This document shows positions 47,032 through 56,121 of a stretch of DNA of 64,000 nucleotides, one piece after another (the first letter of the stretch is position 1; every line of letters starts with the position of its first letter). The stretch is from an uncultured Bacillota bacterium (GTDB taxonomy: Bacteria > Bacillota > Clostridia > Lachnospirales > CAG-274): NCBI GenBank assembly GCA_958426775.1, contig CATZZP010000013.1, forward strand, positions 1-64,000, given 5' to 3'. The position numbers and the translations under genes were made by a program. The notes beneath the pieces are model-generated. The model searched no databases. It had not been told where the DNA came from and saw only the letters and a list, made by a program, of their open reading frames with translations.

Positions 47032-47145
47032 AAAGGGCTGTAAAAAGTCAATAAAAAACACTGTAAGATCTAAGCTTACAGCGTTCAAAATGCCGACCTC
47101 ATTTGAGGTCGGCATTACTTTTTAAGACTTTTATTACAGCCCTTT
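47032..47145. repeat. Nested palindromic element between convergent genes (includes terminator)
   Basis: The outer stem AAAGGGCTGTAA/TTACAGCCCTTT (12 bp) continues as AAAGTC/GACTTT. It encloses two hairpins, CTGTAAG...CTTACAG (47061-47081) and AATGCCGACCTC-ATTT-GAGGTCGGCATT (47089-47116). The last, followed by ACTTTTT, is a bidirectional terminator for the DivIVA-like gene and luxS. The outer arms are not needed for termination. Confidence 0.7.
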
Positions 47146-47151
47146 CAGCTT

Positions 47152-47622
47152 TTACTTTGGATAAACCAAATTTTCTTCCTTAATATTATTAAGGGTTTCA
47201 AGGAAAATCTTACTTTCATACTTAGCTAAGGTTAAGTTGTGGTCAAGATAGTTACCGCACTCCTTAGAGGTAGCAGCAGGTACGGTGCCTTGAAAATCCG
47301 CCGCATATTCAAAGGCACATCTTATAGGCTCAACTACATCCTTACTTTCCAAATCTCCCTTAAAGATAATGTACATACCGGTTCTGCACCCCATAGGACC
47401 TACGTAAATGATGCTGTCCTGCCATTTACTGCCCCTTAAATATACTGCAATAAGATGCTCTAAGGTGTGAAGAGCAGGAACATCAACAGGAGGCTCTATA
47501 TTAGGTCTTTTTATCCTTACGTCAAAGGTTGTAACTGTTTCCTGTCCGATTTTATCCTTTCTTGAAACATATATGCCCTTCAACAGTCTGTCGTGGTCAA
47601 TAGTAAAGCTTGCAACCTCCAT
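47152..47622 (-). CDS. luxS: S-ribosylhomocysteine lyase (autoinducer-2 synthesis)
   Basis: 156 residues. It splits S-ribosylhomocysteine into homocysteine and the AI-2 precursor DPD. The metal site HTLEH in VPALHTLEHLIAVYLR and the third ligand Cys in TSKECGNYLDHN are present; GPMGCRTGMYI carries the catalytic Cys. The ATG overlaps the ftsH stop (TAATG), so translation is coupled. Confidence 0.95.
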   Translation of the reverse strand: MEVASFTIDHDRLLKGIYVSRKDKIGQETVTTFDVRIKRPNIEPPVDVPALHTLEHLIAVYLRGSKWQDSIIYVGPMGCRTGMYIIFKGDLESKDVVEPIRCAFEYAADFQGTVPAATSKECGNYLDHNLTLAKYESKIFLETLNNIKEENLVYPK

Positions 47623-49544
47623 TATTCCTTATCCTCCTTATTTTCCTCAGATTCAGATGCAGGCTTTGGATTGTCGCACTCCTTTAAAATTTCCATAAAT
47701 TCCTCACCTGTTATAGTTTCCTTTGAAATAAGATATTCGCTGATTTTTGTAAGAGCAGTTCTGTTTTCCTCAATAATTGCCTTTGCCTTACTGTGACAGT
47801 CCTTAATTACCTGAAGCACCTCTTCATCAAGCTTAGCCATGGTTATATCACCGCAGTTGCTTACGGCACGTCCGTCCAAGTAACGGTTCTGCACACTTTC
47901 AAGTGCCATCATATCAAAGGTATCACTCATACCGTACTGGCTTATCATACTTCTTGCAAGAGCTGATGCTCTTTCAATATCGTTGCTTGCACCTGTGGTT
48001 ATTGAGCCGAATTCAACCTCCTCGGCACTTCTGCCTGCAAGAAGCACAACTATCTCTGAAAGAATTTCCTCCTTTGACATAAGATAACGCTCCTCCTCGG
48101 GCATCTGCATGGTATAGCCCAAAGCACCCATGGTACGTGGTACAATTGTAATTTTTTGAACAGGCTGGGTATTTTTTTGCTTTGCCGCCGCAAGAGCATG
48201 ACCTACCTCATGGAAGGCAACAATTCGCCTTTCATTTTCAGACATAATTCTGTCCTTCTTTTCCTTACCTGCAATTACTACCTCAACAGCCTCCATAAGG
48301 TCCTCCTGAAGAACCTCCTCACGACCCATACGCACAGCACGTAATGCCGCCTCATTTACCATATTGGCAAGGTCTGCACCTACCGCTCCGCTTGTTGCAA
48401 GGGCAATCTTGTTAAAGTCAACATCAGGACCTAACTTAACCTTTGCGGCATGTACCTCAAGTATCTTTTCTCTTCCTGCTAAATCAGGTTTTTCAACTAT
48501 AATTCGCCTGTCAAAGCGACCCGGTCTTAAAAGTGCCTTATCAAGCACCTCAGGACGGTTTGTTGCTGCTAAAATAACTACGGCTGTTGAGCTGTCAAAG
48601 CCGTCCATTTCCGAAAGGAGCTGATTTAGGGTCTGTTCCCTTTCATCATTTCCGCCGCCCACAGTATTATCACGACTTTTACCTATTGCATCAATCTCGT
48701 CAATAAACACTATACAAGGTGCATTTTCCTGAGCCTGCTTAAATAAGTCCCTTACTCTGGAAGCACCTACACCGACAAACATTTCCACAAAATCAGAGCC
48801 TGTAATGCTCATAAAGGTTACATCAGCTTCTCCTGCAACTGCTCTTGCAAGAAGGGTTTTGCCTGTACCCGGAGGTCCTACAAGCAAGGCACCTTTAGGC
48901 TGTTTAGCACCAATCTTTGCATATTTTTCGGGGTGATGTAAAAAGTCCACAATTTCCTCTAAGGACTCCTTAGCCTCATCCTGACCTGCTACATCCTTAA
49001 AAGTAACGCCTGTTTCCTTCTGCATATAGACCTTGGCATTTGACTTGCCTACACCCATAATGCCGCCTCCGCCGCCCATTCTTTTCATAATAAAGCGTGA
49101 GAGGAACATAAACATAAAGCCAATAAAAAGCATAGGCAAAATCCACTCAATCATAAAAAGCATAAAAAAGGAATTTTCCTGAACGGGTGAGGAGTATTTA
49201 ACTCCGTTATCATCTAGGAGCGTAAGCAAATTGTCATTAGGAATATAACCCGTATAATAAGTAGTAAGTACCTGCTGCATATTTTCTTCAGACTTGGTAT
49301 CTGCCTTAAGCCTGAAGGAAATTTTATCGGTATTAATTACTACCTCGGAAACCTTATCGTCCTTAACCATTTGGACAAACTCACTGTAGCTGACCTCCTG
49401 CTGCATCTTAGTTACAACCCCTGCACTTAAAAGATGCATTACAAAGGTAAGCAATAAAGAAATTGTAATAATCTTAAAAAACAAGCTTAAATCCCCGTTT
49501 GGTGGCTTATTTTCCTGACCGCCGTTATTGTTTTTATCATTCAT
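47622..49544 (-). CDS. ftsH: ATP-dependent zinc metalloprotease FtsH
   Basis: About 640 residues. Two membrane helices (~18-40 and ~125-145) flank an outside domain. The AAA domain has GPPGTGKTLLARAVAGE, FIDEIDAIG and the SRH region NRPEVLDKALLRPGRFDR. The protease site is HEVGH. ATG at 49544 follows GGAAGGTG. It degrades membrane and regulatory proteins; the C-terminus is acidic. It is in an operon with luxS, which is not a common pairing. Confidence 0.95.
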   Translation of the reverse strand: MNDKNNNGGQENKPPNGDLSLFFKIITISLLLTFVMHLLSAGVVTKMQQEVSYSEFVQMVKDDKVSEVVINTDKISFRLKADTKSEENMQQVLTTYYTGYIPNDNLLTLLDDNGVKYSSPVQENSFFMLFMIEWILPMLFIGFMFMFLSRFIMKRMGGGGGIMGVGKSNAKVYMQKETGVTFKDVAGQDEAKESLEEIVDFLHHPEKYAKIGAKQPKGALLVGPPGTGKTLLARAVAGEADVTFMSITGSDFVEMFVGVGASRVRDLFKQAQENAPCIVFIDEIDAIGKSRDNTVGGGNDEREQTLNQLLSEMDGFDSSTAVVILAATNRPEVLDKALLRPGRFDRRIIVEKPDLAGREKILEVHAAKVKLGPDVDFNKIALATSGAVGADLANMVNEAALRAVRMGREEVLQEDLMEAVEVVIAGKEKKDRIMSENERRIVAFHEVGHALAAAKQKNTQPVQKITIVPRTMGALGYTMQMPEEERYLMSKEEILSEIVVLLAGRSAEEVEFGSITTGASNDIERASALARSMISQYGMSDTFDMMALESVQNRYLDGRAVSNCGDITMAKLDEEVLQVIKDCHSKAKAIIEENRTALTKISEYLISKETITGEEFMEILKECDNPKPASESEENKEDKE

Positions 49545-49852
49545 ATTTTCACCTTCCAAATCTGTAATAACTTTTTCTATTATATTTTACCTCTTATATA
49601 AAAAATTTTCAAGGCAAAAGGCGAAACTTTTATTAAATCGTAAGAGATTTTGTTACAATTTTTAATATTTTTAAAAAGTGTATTGACTTTTGCCCGATTT
49701 TATCGTAAAATGAGCTTGTAACATTTCGTAACATTTTCCATTTTTAAGTTTATTTTGCTTTTTTTTCATAGAACTTTATCAAAATGTTTCGTTATCTGAT
49801 GTATAAGGTCTTTATCTGACTTTAGCAAAAATTACAAAGAGGGTAGTTTAAA
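49545..49852 (+). other. AT-rich intergenic region with promoter and long leader
   Basis: The 308 bp hold a + strand promoter (49683-49711) and a leader of about 135 nt. The leader has a direct repeat TGTAAC/CGTAAC (49717-49732) near the start. No open frame, hairpin terminator or known riboswitch was seen. Confidence 0.5.
49683..49711 (+). promoter_or_regulatory. Promoter of the SH3/NlpC wall hydrolase gene
   Basis: TTGACT, 17-bp spacer, TAAAAT. Confidence 0.65.
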
Positions 49853-51001
49853 ATGTCTTTTTTATTTAATAAGAGAACGGCAGCCGCTTTACTCAGCCTT
49901 ACCATGTTAGGTACATCTCCTGTGTCGGCGGCAACAACAGGTACTATAACAGGTAATGATGTTAATATCCGTTCCTCTAATTCAACCGAGGCTTATGTTC
50001 TTTCAACTGCTGACAGCGGTGAGCAGGTTACTATACTTGCAGACCTTGACGGTTGGTTTCGCATATCTGCACCTGATGTAGGCACAGCATATGTTACAAG
50101 CCAGTTTGTTAAAATTCAGCAGGCAGAGGGTACAGTAAGCGGTAATAAGGTTAATATCCGTACAGCCCCTTCTACCTCAGCACAGGTATTAGGTCAGGCT
50201 AACAGCGGCGACTTACTTAATGTAACAGGTGTTTCAGGCGACTGGTATACAATCGACTATAACGGCACCAAGGCATATGTTCATAAGGACTATGTAAACG
50301 GTACAATGCTTAAGTACCTTAACGGTACAAGTGCAGCACTTACAACACCTGCTTCTTCAGCAAGCTCTAATGTATATGCAGTTGTAAGCTGTGAAGGCAG
50401 CCTTAATATGCGTGCATCAGCTTCAACATCAGCAAGCATTGTTGCTTCCCTTACACCCGGCTATAACTTAAGCGTTTATGATTATGCTGACGGTTGGGTT
50501 AAGGTATCTGACGACAGCAACCGTGTAGGCTATGTTAAAAGCGAGTATGTAAGCCTTAAAAACGGTGCTAAGCCTGCCAATAAACCTGTTCAGGTTGCTA
50601 CACAAAGTGTAGGTGCATCAGATAAGGCAAGCCAGATTGTTGCTTATGCTAAGCAGTATTTAGGTACACCTTACGTATACGGCGGTACAAGCCTTACCTC
50701 AGGTGTTGATTGCTCAGGCTTTACCTACAGTATATTTAAAAACAACGGTATTTCACTTAACCGCAGTTCAAGGGAACAGTATAAAAACGGCGTATCAGTT
50801 TCAAAAAGTGAACTTATGCCGGGTGACCTTGTATTCTTTAACACAGGCGGCGATACCCCAATATCACACGTTGGTATGTACATAGGTAACGGTCAGTATA
50901 TTCATTCAACTGACGGCGGCGGCAAGGGTGTTTGTATCTCTAACCTTAACGAGGGCTATTCAGCAAATACTTACTATGGTGCAAGACGAGTTTTAAACTA
51001 A
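49853..51001 (+). CDS. Secreted wall hydrolase: three SH3b domains and NlpC/P60
   Basis: 382 residues. Signal peptide at 1-27 (AAALLSLTMLGTSPVSAA). Three bacterial SH3 repeats with GNDVNIRSS, GNKVNIRTAPST and EGSLNMRASAST bind peptidoglycan. The C-terminal NlpC/P60 domain (~260-382) has the catalytic Cys in GVDCSGFTYS, His in ISHVGMYIGNG and the third polar residue in YIHSTDGG. It probably cuts D-Glu-to-diamino-acid bonds in the wall during growth. It has its own promoter and terminator. Confidence 0.9.
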   Translation: MSFLFNKRTAAALLSLTMLGTSPVSAATTGTITGNDVNIRSSNSTEAYVLSTADSGEQVTILADLDGWFRISAPDVGTAYVTSQFVKIQQAEGTVSGNKVNIRTAPSTSAQVLGQANSGDLLNVTGVSGDWYTIDYNGTKAYVHKDYVNGTMLKYLNGTSAALTTPASSASSNVYAVVSCEGSLNMRASASTSASIVASLTPGYNLSVYDYADGWVKVSDDSNRVGYVKSEYVSLKNGAKPANKPVQVATQSVGASDKASQIVAYAKQYLGTPYVYGGTSLTSGVDCSGFTYSIFKNNGISLNRSSREQYKNGVSVSKSELMPGDLVFFNTGGDTPISHVGMYIGNGQYIHSTDGGGKGVCISNLNEGYSANTYYGARRVLN

Positions 51002-51014
51002 TCGAATAATTTTC

Positions 51015-51038
51015 AGAGAGGTCTTTTTTGACCTCTCT
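51015..51038 (+). terminator. Terminator after the NlpC/P60 gene
   Basis: AGAGAGGTC-TTTTTT-GACCTCTCT followed by TTTTTG. Confidence 0.9.
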
Positions 51039-51044
51039 TTTTTG

Positions 51045-51073
51045 TGGACAAAATGCCCTTATTTGGTTATAAT
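51045..51073 (+). promoter_or_regulatory. Promoter of cca
   Basis: TGGACA, 17-bp spacer, TATAAT, 30 bp before the start. Confidence 0.65.
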
Positions 51074-51103
51074 TAGAATAGATTAGTTTTACGGAGGTGC
51101 TTT

Positions 51104-52312
51104 ATGGAAAGCATTAAACTGCCTGAAAATGTGGAGTTTATAATAAACATCCTTAATAACAAGGGCTTTGAGGCATATATAGTAGGTGGCTGTGTAAGAG
51201 ATTATCTTCTGGGCAAAACACCTAAGGACTGGGATATTACCACCTCCGCACTTCCACAGCAGGTAAAGTCAGCCTTCAGCCATACCTATGACACAGGCAT
51301 TGAGCATGGTACCGTTACAGTGCTTATAGGCAAGATTGGCTACGAGGTTACAACCTACCGTATAGACGGAGAGTATAAGGATAATCGTCATCCCGAAAAG
51401 GTAATTTTCACAGATAAGCTCACAGGAGATTTGTCACGACGGGATTTTACCGTAAATGCTATAGCATATAGTCCCAAAACAGGTATTGTAGACCGTTTTG
51501 ACGGTATGGGGGACTTAAAAAGAGGCTTAATTAAAGCTGTGGGTAATGCTGACCAACGGTTTAATGAGGATGCCCTGAGAATGATGAGGGCTTTAAGATT
51601 TTCTGCCCAGCTTAACTTTGAAATTGAGGAGGAAACTTATAGCTCTATTAAGAAAAATGCTCATCTTATTAAGAACATCAGTATAGAAAGAATAAGAGAT
51701 GAGCTGTTAAAGCTTATTTTATCGGATAATCCTCTCAAAGTATATGAGCTTAAGGCTACAGGAATATTAAGCTATGTTTTATCACCCTTAGCTCAGATAT
51801 TGGAGGACAATGAGGCAGAAATAAAAGCTTGCCTTGCTAAAGTCCCAAAGGACACGGTAAACCGACTTACCCTTATTTTATATCACCTTGATAAAAAGGC
51901 TCTTGAGAAGTTTTTACGTAACCTGCGACTTGACAATAAAACCGTAAAGGATACAGTTACCTTAGCTTCCTTTATAAAAGAGCCTGTAGAATACAACGGC
52001 TACAATATAAGAAAAATGATTTCAAAATCTGATTATGAGCTTACGGAGGCAGCTGTAAAGCTAAGGTGTATTATACGGGATATATCCCCGGAAAAGCCTA
52101 TTGCTGTACTGGCAAGCATAAAAACAAACAACCATTGTTGCTCACTTGCCGACCTTGACTTAAAGGGTGAGGACTTAATTGCCTTAGGGGTGCCTAAGGG
52201 TAAACAGATAGGTGAATTACTTAACAAATGTTTAGATGAAGTGCTTAAAAATCCCCAAATTAACAATAAGGACTATTTAATTAAGGAGGTGTGTAACCTA
52301 TGTACGCATTAA
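51104..52312 (+). CDS. cca: CCA tRNA nucleotidyltransferase
   Basis: 402 residues. It adds or repairs the CCA end of tRNA. VGGCVRDYLLGKTPKDWDITTSA carries the DxD metal site; RRDFTVNAIAY, DPF-equivalent VDRFDGMGDLKRG and ALRMMRALRFSAQL are class II motifs. The C-terminal body is helical. It overlaps the next gene by 13 bp. Confidence 0.94.
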   Translation: MESIKLPENVEFIINILNNKGFEAYIVGGCVRDYLLGKTPKDWDITTSALPQQVKSAFSHTYDTGIEHGTVTVLIGKIGYEVTTYRIDGEYKDNRHPEKVIFTDKLTGDLSRRDFTVNAIAYSPKTGIVDRFDGMGDLKRGLIKAVGNADQRFNEDALRMMRALRFSAQLNFEIEEETYSSIKKNAHLIKNISIERIRDELLKLILSDNPLKVYELKATGILSYVLSPLAQILEDNEAEIKACLAKVPKDTVNRLTLILYHLDKKALEKFLRNLRLDNKTVKDTVTLASFIKEPVEYNGYNIRKMISKSDYELTEAAVKLRCIIRDISPEKPIAVLASIKTNNHCCSLADLDLKGEDLIALGVPKGKQIGELLNKCLDEVLKNPQINNKDYLIKEVCNLCTH

Positions 52313-53049
52313 TTACGGGAGCAAGCAGCGGTATAGGAAAAGAAATGGCAAAAATTCTTGCAAAAAAGGGCTATGGACTTATTTTAACAGCACGCAATAA
52401 ATCCGCTTTAGAAAAATTAAGCAAGGAACTTGACACAAAAACCATAATTATACCTATGGATTTAAGCAAGAGAAAAAACTGTATCAGGCTTTTTCATATG
52501 CTGAAAGACAAGCCTGTTGATGTTGTTATAAACAATGCAGGCTTCGGAGCCTTTGGGGAATTTTACAAAACAGACCTTGTAACTGAGCTGAATATGATAA
52601 ACCTGGATATATGTGCCGTTCACATACTTACAAAGCTGTTCTTACGGAAAATGCTTAAGGAAAACAGAGGCTATATACTAAATGTGGCAAGCCTTGCAGC
52701 CTTTCCTCCGGGACCTCTTATGAGTACTTATTACAGTGCAAAAAGCTATGTTTATAAGCTGACCGTATCTATTAACGAGGAAATAAGACGAAGCAGACGC
52801 AAGGTTCACGTATCTGTATTTTGTCCCGGTCCCGTTGATACTAACTTCAACAACAGGGCAGGCGTAACCTTCAGTATAAAGCCTATTGACAGCACCCTTG
52901 CGGCTCAAAAGGCAATTGAGGGTATGTTCAAAGGTCAGCTTGTAATTTATCCAAGGCGGATTGACAGACTGACGCTTTTAGTCACCCTTATACCGCCTGC
53001 TCTTTCAGCAAGGTTATGCTGGCATATACAAAGCAAAAAGCTTAAGTAA
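52300..53049 (+). CDS. Short-chain dehydrogenase/reductase
   Basis: 249 residues. Cofactor motif ITGASSGIGKEMA at the N-terminus, NNAGFGAFG, active-site Tyr and Lys in TYYSAKSYV, and Ser in LNVASLAA. The C-terminal hydrophobic stretch (LTLLVTLIPPALSARLCWHI) may contact the membrane, as in some lipid-modifying SDRs. AAGGAGGTG lies inside the end of cca, so translation is coupled. The substrate is unknown. Confidence 0.85.
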   Translation: MYALITGASSGIGKEMAKILAKKGYGLILTARNKSALEKLSKELDTKTIIIPMDLSKRKNCIRLFHMLKDKPVDVVINNAGFGAFGEFYKTDLVTELNMINLDICAVHILTKLFLRKMLKENRGYILNVASLAAFPPGPLMSTYYSAKSYVYKLTVSINEEIRRSRRKVHVSVFCPGPVDTNFNNRAGVTFSIKPIDSTLAAQKAIEGMFKGQLVIYPRRIDRLTLLVTLIPPALSARLCWHIQSKKLK

Positions 53050-53052
53050 ATT

Positions 53053-53081
53053 TTGACAGATATACTATTGTATGTTAAAAT
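53053..53081 (+). promoter_or_regulatory. Promoter of the secreted LRR protein gene
   Basis: TTGACA, 17-bp spacer, TAAAAT; 37 bp before the ATG. Confidence 0.7.
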
Positions 53082-53117
53082 AAAATATGTAAGTAAATAC
53101 AAAGGAGGACTTTTTAT

Positions 53118-54416
53118 ATGAAGAAATTTGTTTCTATCGTTCTTTCAGGGGTAATGCTTTTATCAGCTATACAGGCAGTAGGGGCTGCCGAGGAATGGCT
53201 TACCTACGGTAACGGCACTGCAAGCATAAAGTACAGCACCTACACAGGCAGTATTAAAAGAGCCGCCAATATCAGCAGTACACAGGACCACGCAGTACCT
53301 GTAAATGTAGAAACCGTATCTATCTCCGTGCCTACAAAAATTAACGGTACAGAAATTACAGCAGTTGAGAAAAACGGCTTTTTTGACTTTGACCAGCTTG
53401 CTTCAATAGAATTGCCGGCTACACTTCAGACCCTTGGAGAAATGGCATTTATGGGAGCTGACAGCCTCAAAAAAATTGATATTCCCGATAAGGTTGCTGC
53501 TATACCTAAGGCTTGCTTTAAAAGCTGTGACTCTCTTTCAGCAGTTACCTTCGGCAAGAGCGTAATTGATATTGCCGACCAGGCATTCTACAGCTGTAAA
53601 TCCCTTACAAGCCTTAGCCTTAACAGCAATTGCCAAACTATCGGTACATCAGCCTTTGAGCTTTGTACCTCACTTAACAAAATCACCTTACCTTCAAGTA
53701 TACAAACAATAGGCGGTTCTGCATTCAAGGGCTGTAAGTCCTTAAAGAGCATTACCATTCCTTCAAATGTTACTACTATTGAGGCAAATACCTTTGCTGA
53801 CTGTACCTCACTTAAAACCGTACAGATTAACGGCAGTAAGCTTCAGGTTATAGATAAAAATGCTTTCAAGGGCTGTAGTGAACTTACCGATATTTATATT
53901 CCCGACAGCTGTAAGAAAATAGCCGACAATGCCTTTGACGATTGTAAAAAGGTTACAATCCACTGCAGTAAGGGCAGTGCTGCTGAGGAATTTGCCTCCT
54001 CAAAGAAAATAAGCACTTCCACAAGCAAAACAGGCACTGTTGAAAATATTGAAGTTCCCGACAAGATAACCGTTATCCTTGACGGCAAAGAACTGGACTT
54101 TGACGGTGTTGAGCCACAGATGATTAACGGACGTACAATGGTACCTATGCGTGCTATCTTTGAAGAGCTTGAATGTGTTGTAAACTGGGATGCTGATACA
54201 AAAACAGTAAAAGCCAGCCGTGGTGTAACCAACATTGAGCTTACCATAGGTATGCGAAAGGCATACTTAAACAACAAGTCAACTACTCTTGACTCTCCTG
54301 CTTGTATCGTAAATGGTACTACCCTTGTACCGCTCAGATTTGTAGGTGAGGCATTAGGGCTTGAAGTAAGATGGGACGCACCTACAAGAACAGTAAATCT
54401 TATAAGTGAAGACTAA
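53118..54416 (+). CDS. Secreted BspA-type leucine-rich repeat protein with copper-amine-oxidase-N domain
   Basis: 432 residues. Signal peptide at 1-24 (FVSIVLSGVMLLSAIQAVGA). Residues ~85-285 hold about eight LRR_5 repeats with the rhythm AFxGCxSLxxIxIPxxVxxI. Residues ~320-430 are a copper amine oxidase N-terminal-like domain, ILDGKELDFDGVEPQMINGRTMVPMRAIFEEL in part (GRTMVPMRAIFEEL, TTLVPLRFVGEALG), which in Clostridia serves as a wall-associated module. It is probably a surface adhesion or recognition protein. No membrane or sortase anchor is seen. Confidence 0.88.
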   Translation: MKKFVSIVLSGVMLLSAIQAVGAAEEWLTYGNGTASIKYSTYTGSIKRAANISSTQDHAVPVNVETVSISVPTKINGTEITAVEKNGFFDFDQLASIELPATLQTLGEMAFMGADSLKKIDIPDKVAAIPKACFKSCDSLSAVTFGKSVIDIADQAFYSCKSLTSLSLNSNCQTIGTSAFELCTSLNKITLPSSIQTIGGSAFKGCKSLKSITIPSNVTTIEANTFADCTSLKTVQINGSKLQVIDKNAFKGCSELTDIYIPDSCKKIADNAFDDCKKVTIHCSKGSAAEEFASSKKISTSTSKTGTVENIEVPDKITVILDGKELDFDGVEPQMINGRTMVPMRAIFEELECVVNWDADTKTVKASRGVTNIELTIGMRKAYLNNKSTTLDSPACIVNGTTLVPLRFVGEALGLEVRWDAPTRTVNLISED

Positions 54417-54426
54417 AAATAACAAG

Positions 54427-54465
54427 AAAAAATCGCTGCGGGCTAAGAGCTTACAGCGATTTTTT
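54427..54465. terminator. Bidirectional terminator
   Basis: AAAAAATCGCTG/CAGCGATTTTTT, a 12-bp stem with A and T flanks, between the LRR gene and the convergent His-rich gene. Confidence 0.88.
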
Positions 54466-54470
54466 GTTTT

Positions 54471-56030
54471 TTATTCATCCTCTACTATATGGATATGGGG
54501 GTGATTATGACTGTGTCCGCAATTACAGCCGTGTCCGTGGTCATGATGGTGATTATGGTCATGTCCGCAATTACAGCTGTGGTGGTGGTCATGACCGTGG
54601 TGACCGCAATCACACTCATGTTCTGTTTCAAAGTCAGGTATAGCCCCTGCCTCCGTAAGCAGATCATAAATTTCGGTTAAGGCTACAATACCAGCATTTT
54701 TCCCTGCTAACGGCTCAAAAGCATAGCTGAGATAATCATTAAACTCTTTTTCATTCATTATAACAGGTAGCTTTGATAACAGTTCCTTACGCATAAATTT
54801 GTTTTTATTGGAAGATATGCTCTCAGGGGCAGACAGTATAAATTCAATAAGCCCATCTATGCCCTTTGTTATATATCCCTCATCTGCTTTTTCAGTATTG
54901 CTGAAGGCTCCCGTAACAGCTATATCGGAAAGCTCACGCATATAAAGCTCCTGAATATAAAAATACATATTTACTATTGAAAAAGTTTCCTCTGTAAAAA
55001 CATCTTTGTCACCGTATTTTTTACCGTATTCGCTGAACTCATTTTCCTTATCCTTTATAATACGGAAGTTTTCCTCTATTTTATCTGTTGCTTTCTCTGC
55101 CAGAGCTTCTTCGTAAAGGTCATAATCCCCCGTTTTAACCATTTCTATACAGGAATGGTATATATCTCCCACTACAATATCCCCATTTATTATATAGTCC
55201 TCATCAACTGCAAAGGTTAAAATTGCAATAAGGTAGTTAATATCATTATAGGCAATGTTAAGATAGTCCGTAACCTCATCAATCTGAATGATAGCATGGT
55301 CTATCTCCTCCATATAACCCTCAAGGTCAATTTCGCTAAGTTGGTCAATATGTCTTGAGCTTACCTCCTCTGCAAGGGTCTTAAGCTCAGGTATAATACT
55401 GCCGTAGCCCTCTGCAAGCATAGGTGCATATTCAAGTTTAAAAAGCTTAAGGGTTGCGTCAACCTCTGCTACCGTGCCGTCCTCTAAAACCTTCTTTAAG
55501 CCCTCCCTTATCAGGTCTGTAAGACGCTCCCTGGTCATACGCAAAGGTATGCAATTAAGTATTCTCGACATATTGTAGTGCTTTTCCGGCATACTTTCCG
55601 CACCTGATATAAAATCATCGGCAAGCTCCCTTATGCTTGCCTCAATCTCCCTGTAGTTATCTGTAGGCATTTTCTCGGCAGTCTTACACTTGTACTGCCA
55701 TAAACCGTAATTGCCTGATGAATTAACCAAGGTCTTATAGTAAAATATAGGTTCACAAGCTGCGGCATATTCCTTAGCAAGAGCATTTAACTCGTTTATA
55801 TATTCCTTGCGTTCCGACATATCCTTGCTTAACATATCGGGCAAAAGCTTTACATAGTCCCTTACCTTATCTGCAAGGCTTGAAATACTTTCGGGTATAT
55901 TTACTCCCTCAGGCTCTGACGTATGAAAATCACACATATCAAGAGCAAGATTAAGCATAATATCAGTAAGCTTGCTCTGTATAAGCTCTGCCGTCAGAGC
56001 CTGAACATTATCATTAATTTTTGACGACAT
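54471..56030 (-). CDS. Unknown cytosolic protein with His/Cys-rich metal-binding-like tail
   Basis: About 519 residues from ATG 56030, after AAAGGAGAT. Most of the protein is predicted helical and acidic, with no signal peptide or membrane helix (a conserved-looking segment is ILNCIPLRMTRERL). The last ~50 residues are a dense HDH/CGH array (CDCGHHGHDHHH, CNCGHDHNHHHDHG), alternating His, Asp, Gly and Cys, as in nickel or zinc storage tails. Family unknown to me, possibly a Clostridia-specific DUF. It has its own gene unit, divergent from mtaB. Confidence 0.55.
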   Translation of the reverse strand: MSSKINDNVQALTAELIQSKLTDIMLNLALDMCDFHTSEPEGVNIPESISSLADKVRDYVKLLPDMLSKDMSERKEYINELNALAKEYAAACEPIFYYKTLVNSSGNYGLWQYKCKTAEKMPTDNYREIEASIRELADDFISGAESMPEKHYNMSRILNCIPLRMTRERLTDLIREGLKKVLEDGTVAEVDATLKLFKLEYAPMLAEGYGSIIPELKTLAEEVSSRHIDQLSEIDLEGYMEEIDHAIIQIDEVTDYLNIAYNDINYLIAILTFAVDEDYIINGDIVVGDIYHSCIEMVKTGDYDLYEEALAEKATDKIEENFRIIKDKENEFSEYGKKYGDKDVFTEETFSIVNMYFYIQELYMRELSDIAVTGAFSNTEKADEGYITKGIDGLIEFILSAPESISSNKNKFMRKELLSKLPVIMNEKEFNDYLSYAFEPLAGKNAGIVALTEIYDLLTEAGAIPDFETEHECDCGHHGHDHHHSCNCGHDHNHHHDHGHGCNCGHSHNHPHIHIVEDE

Positions 56031-56121
56031 ATTTTTATCTCCTTTTATAAATATTTCTACTTTTAAATATACCATAAATATAGTAAAATATAAACAGTAT
56101 TTTTAAGAAAGGATATATTAT

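Noticed and set aside
54489..54680. Small + strand open frame opposite the His-rich tail
   Set aside because: It arises from the antisense of His/Asp/Gly codons, has no ribosome site and lies within a clear gene.
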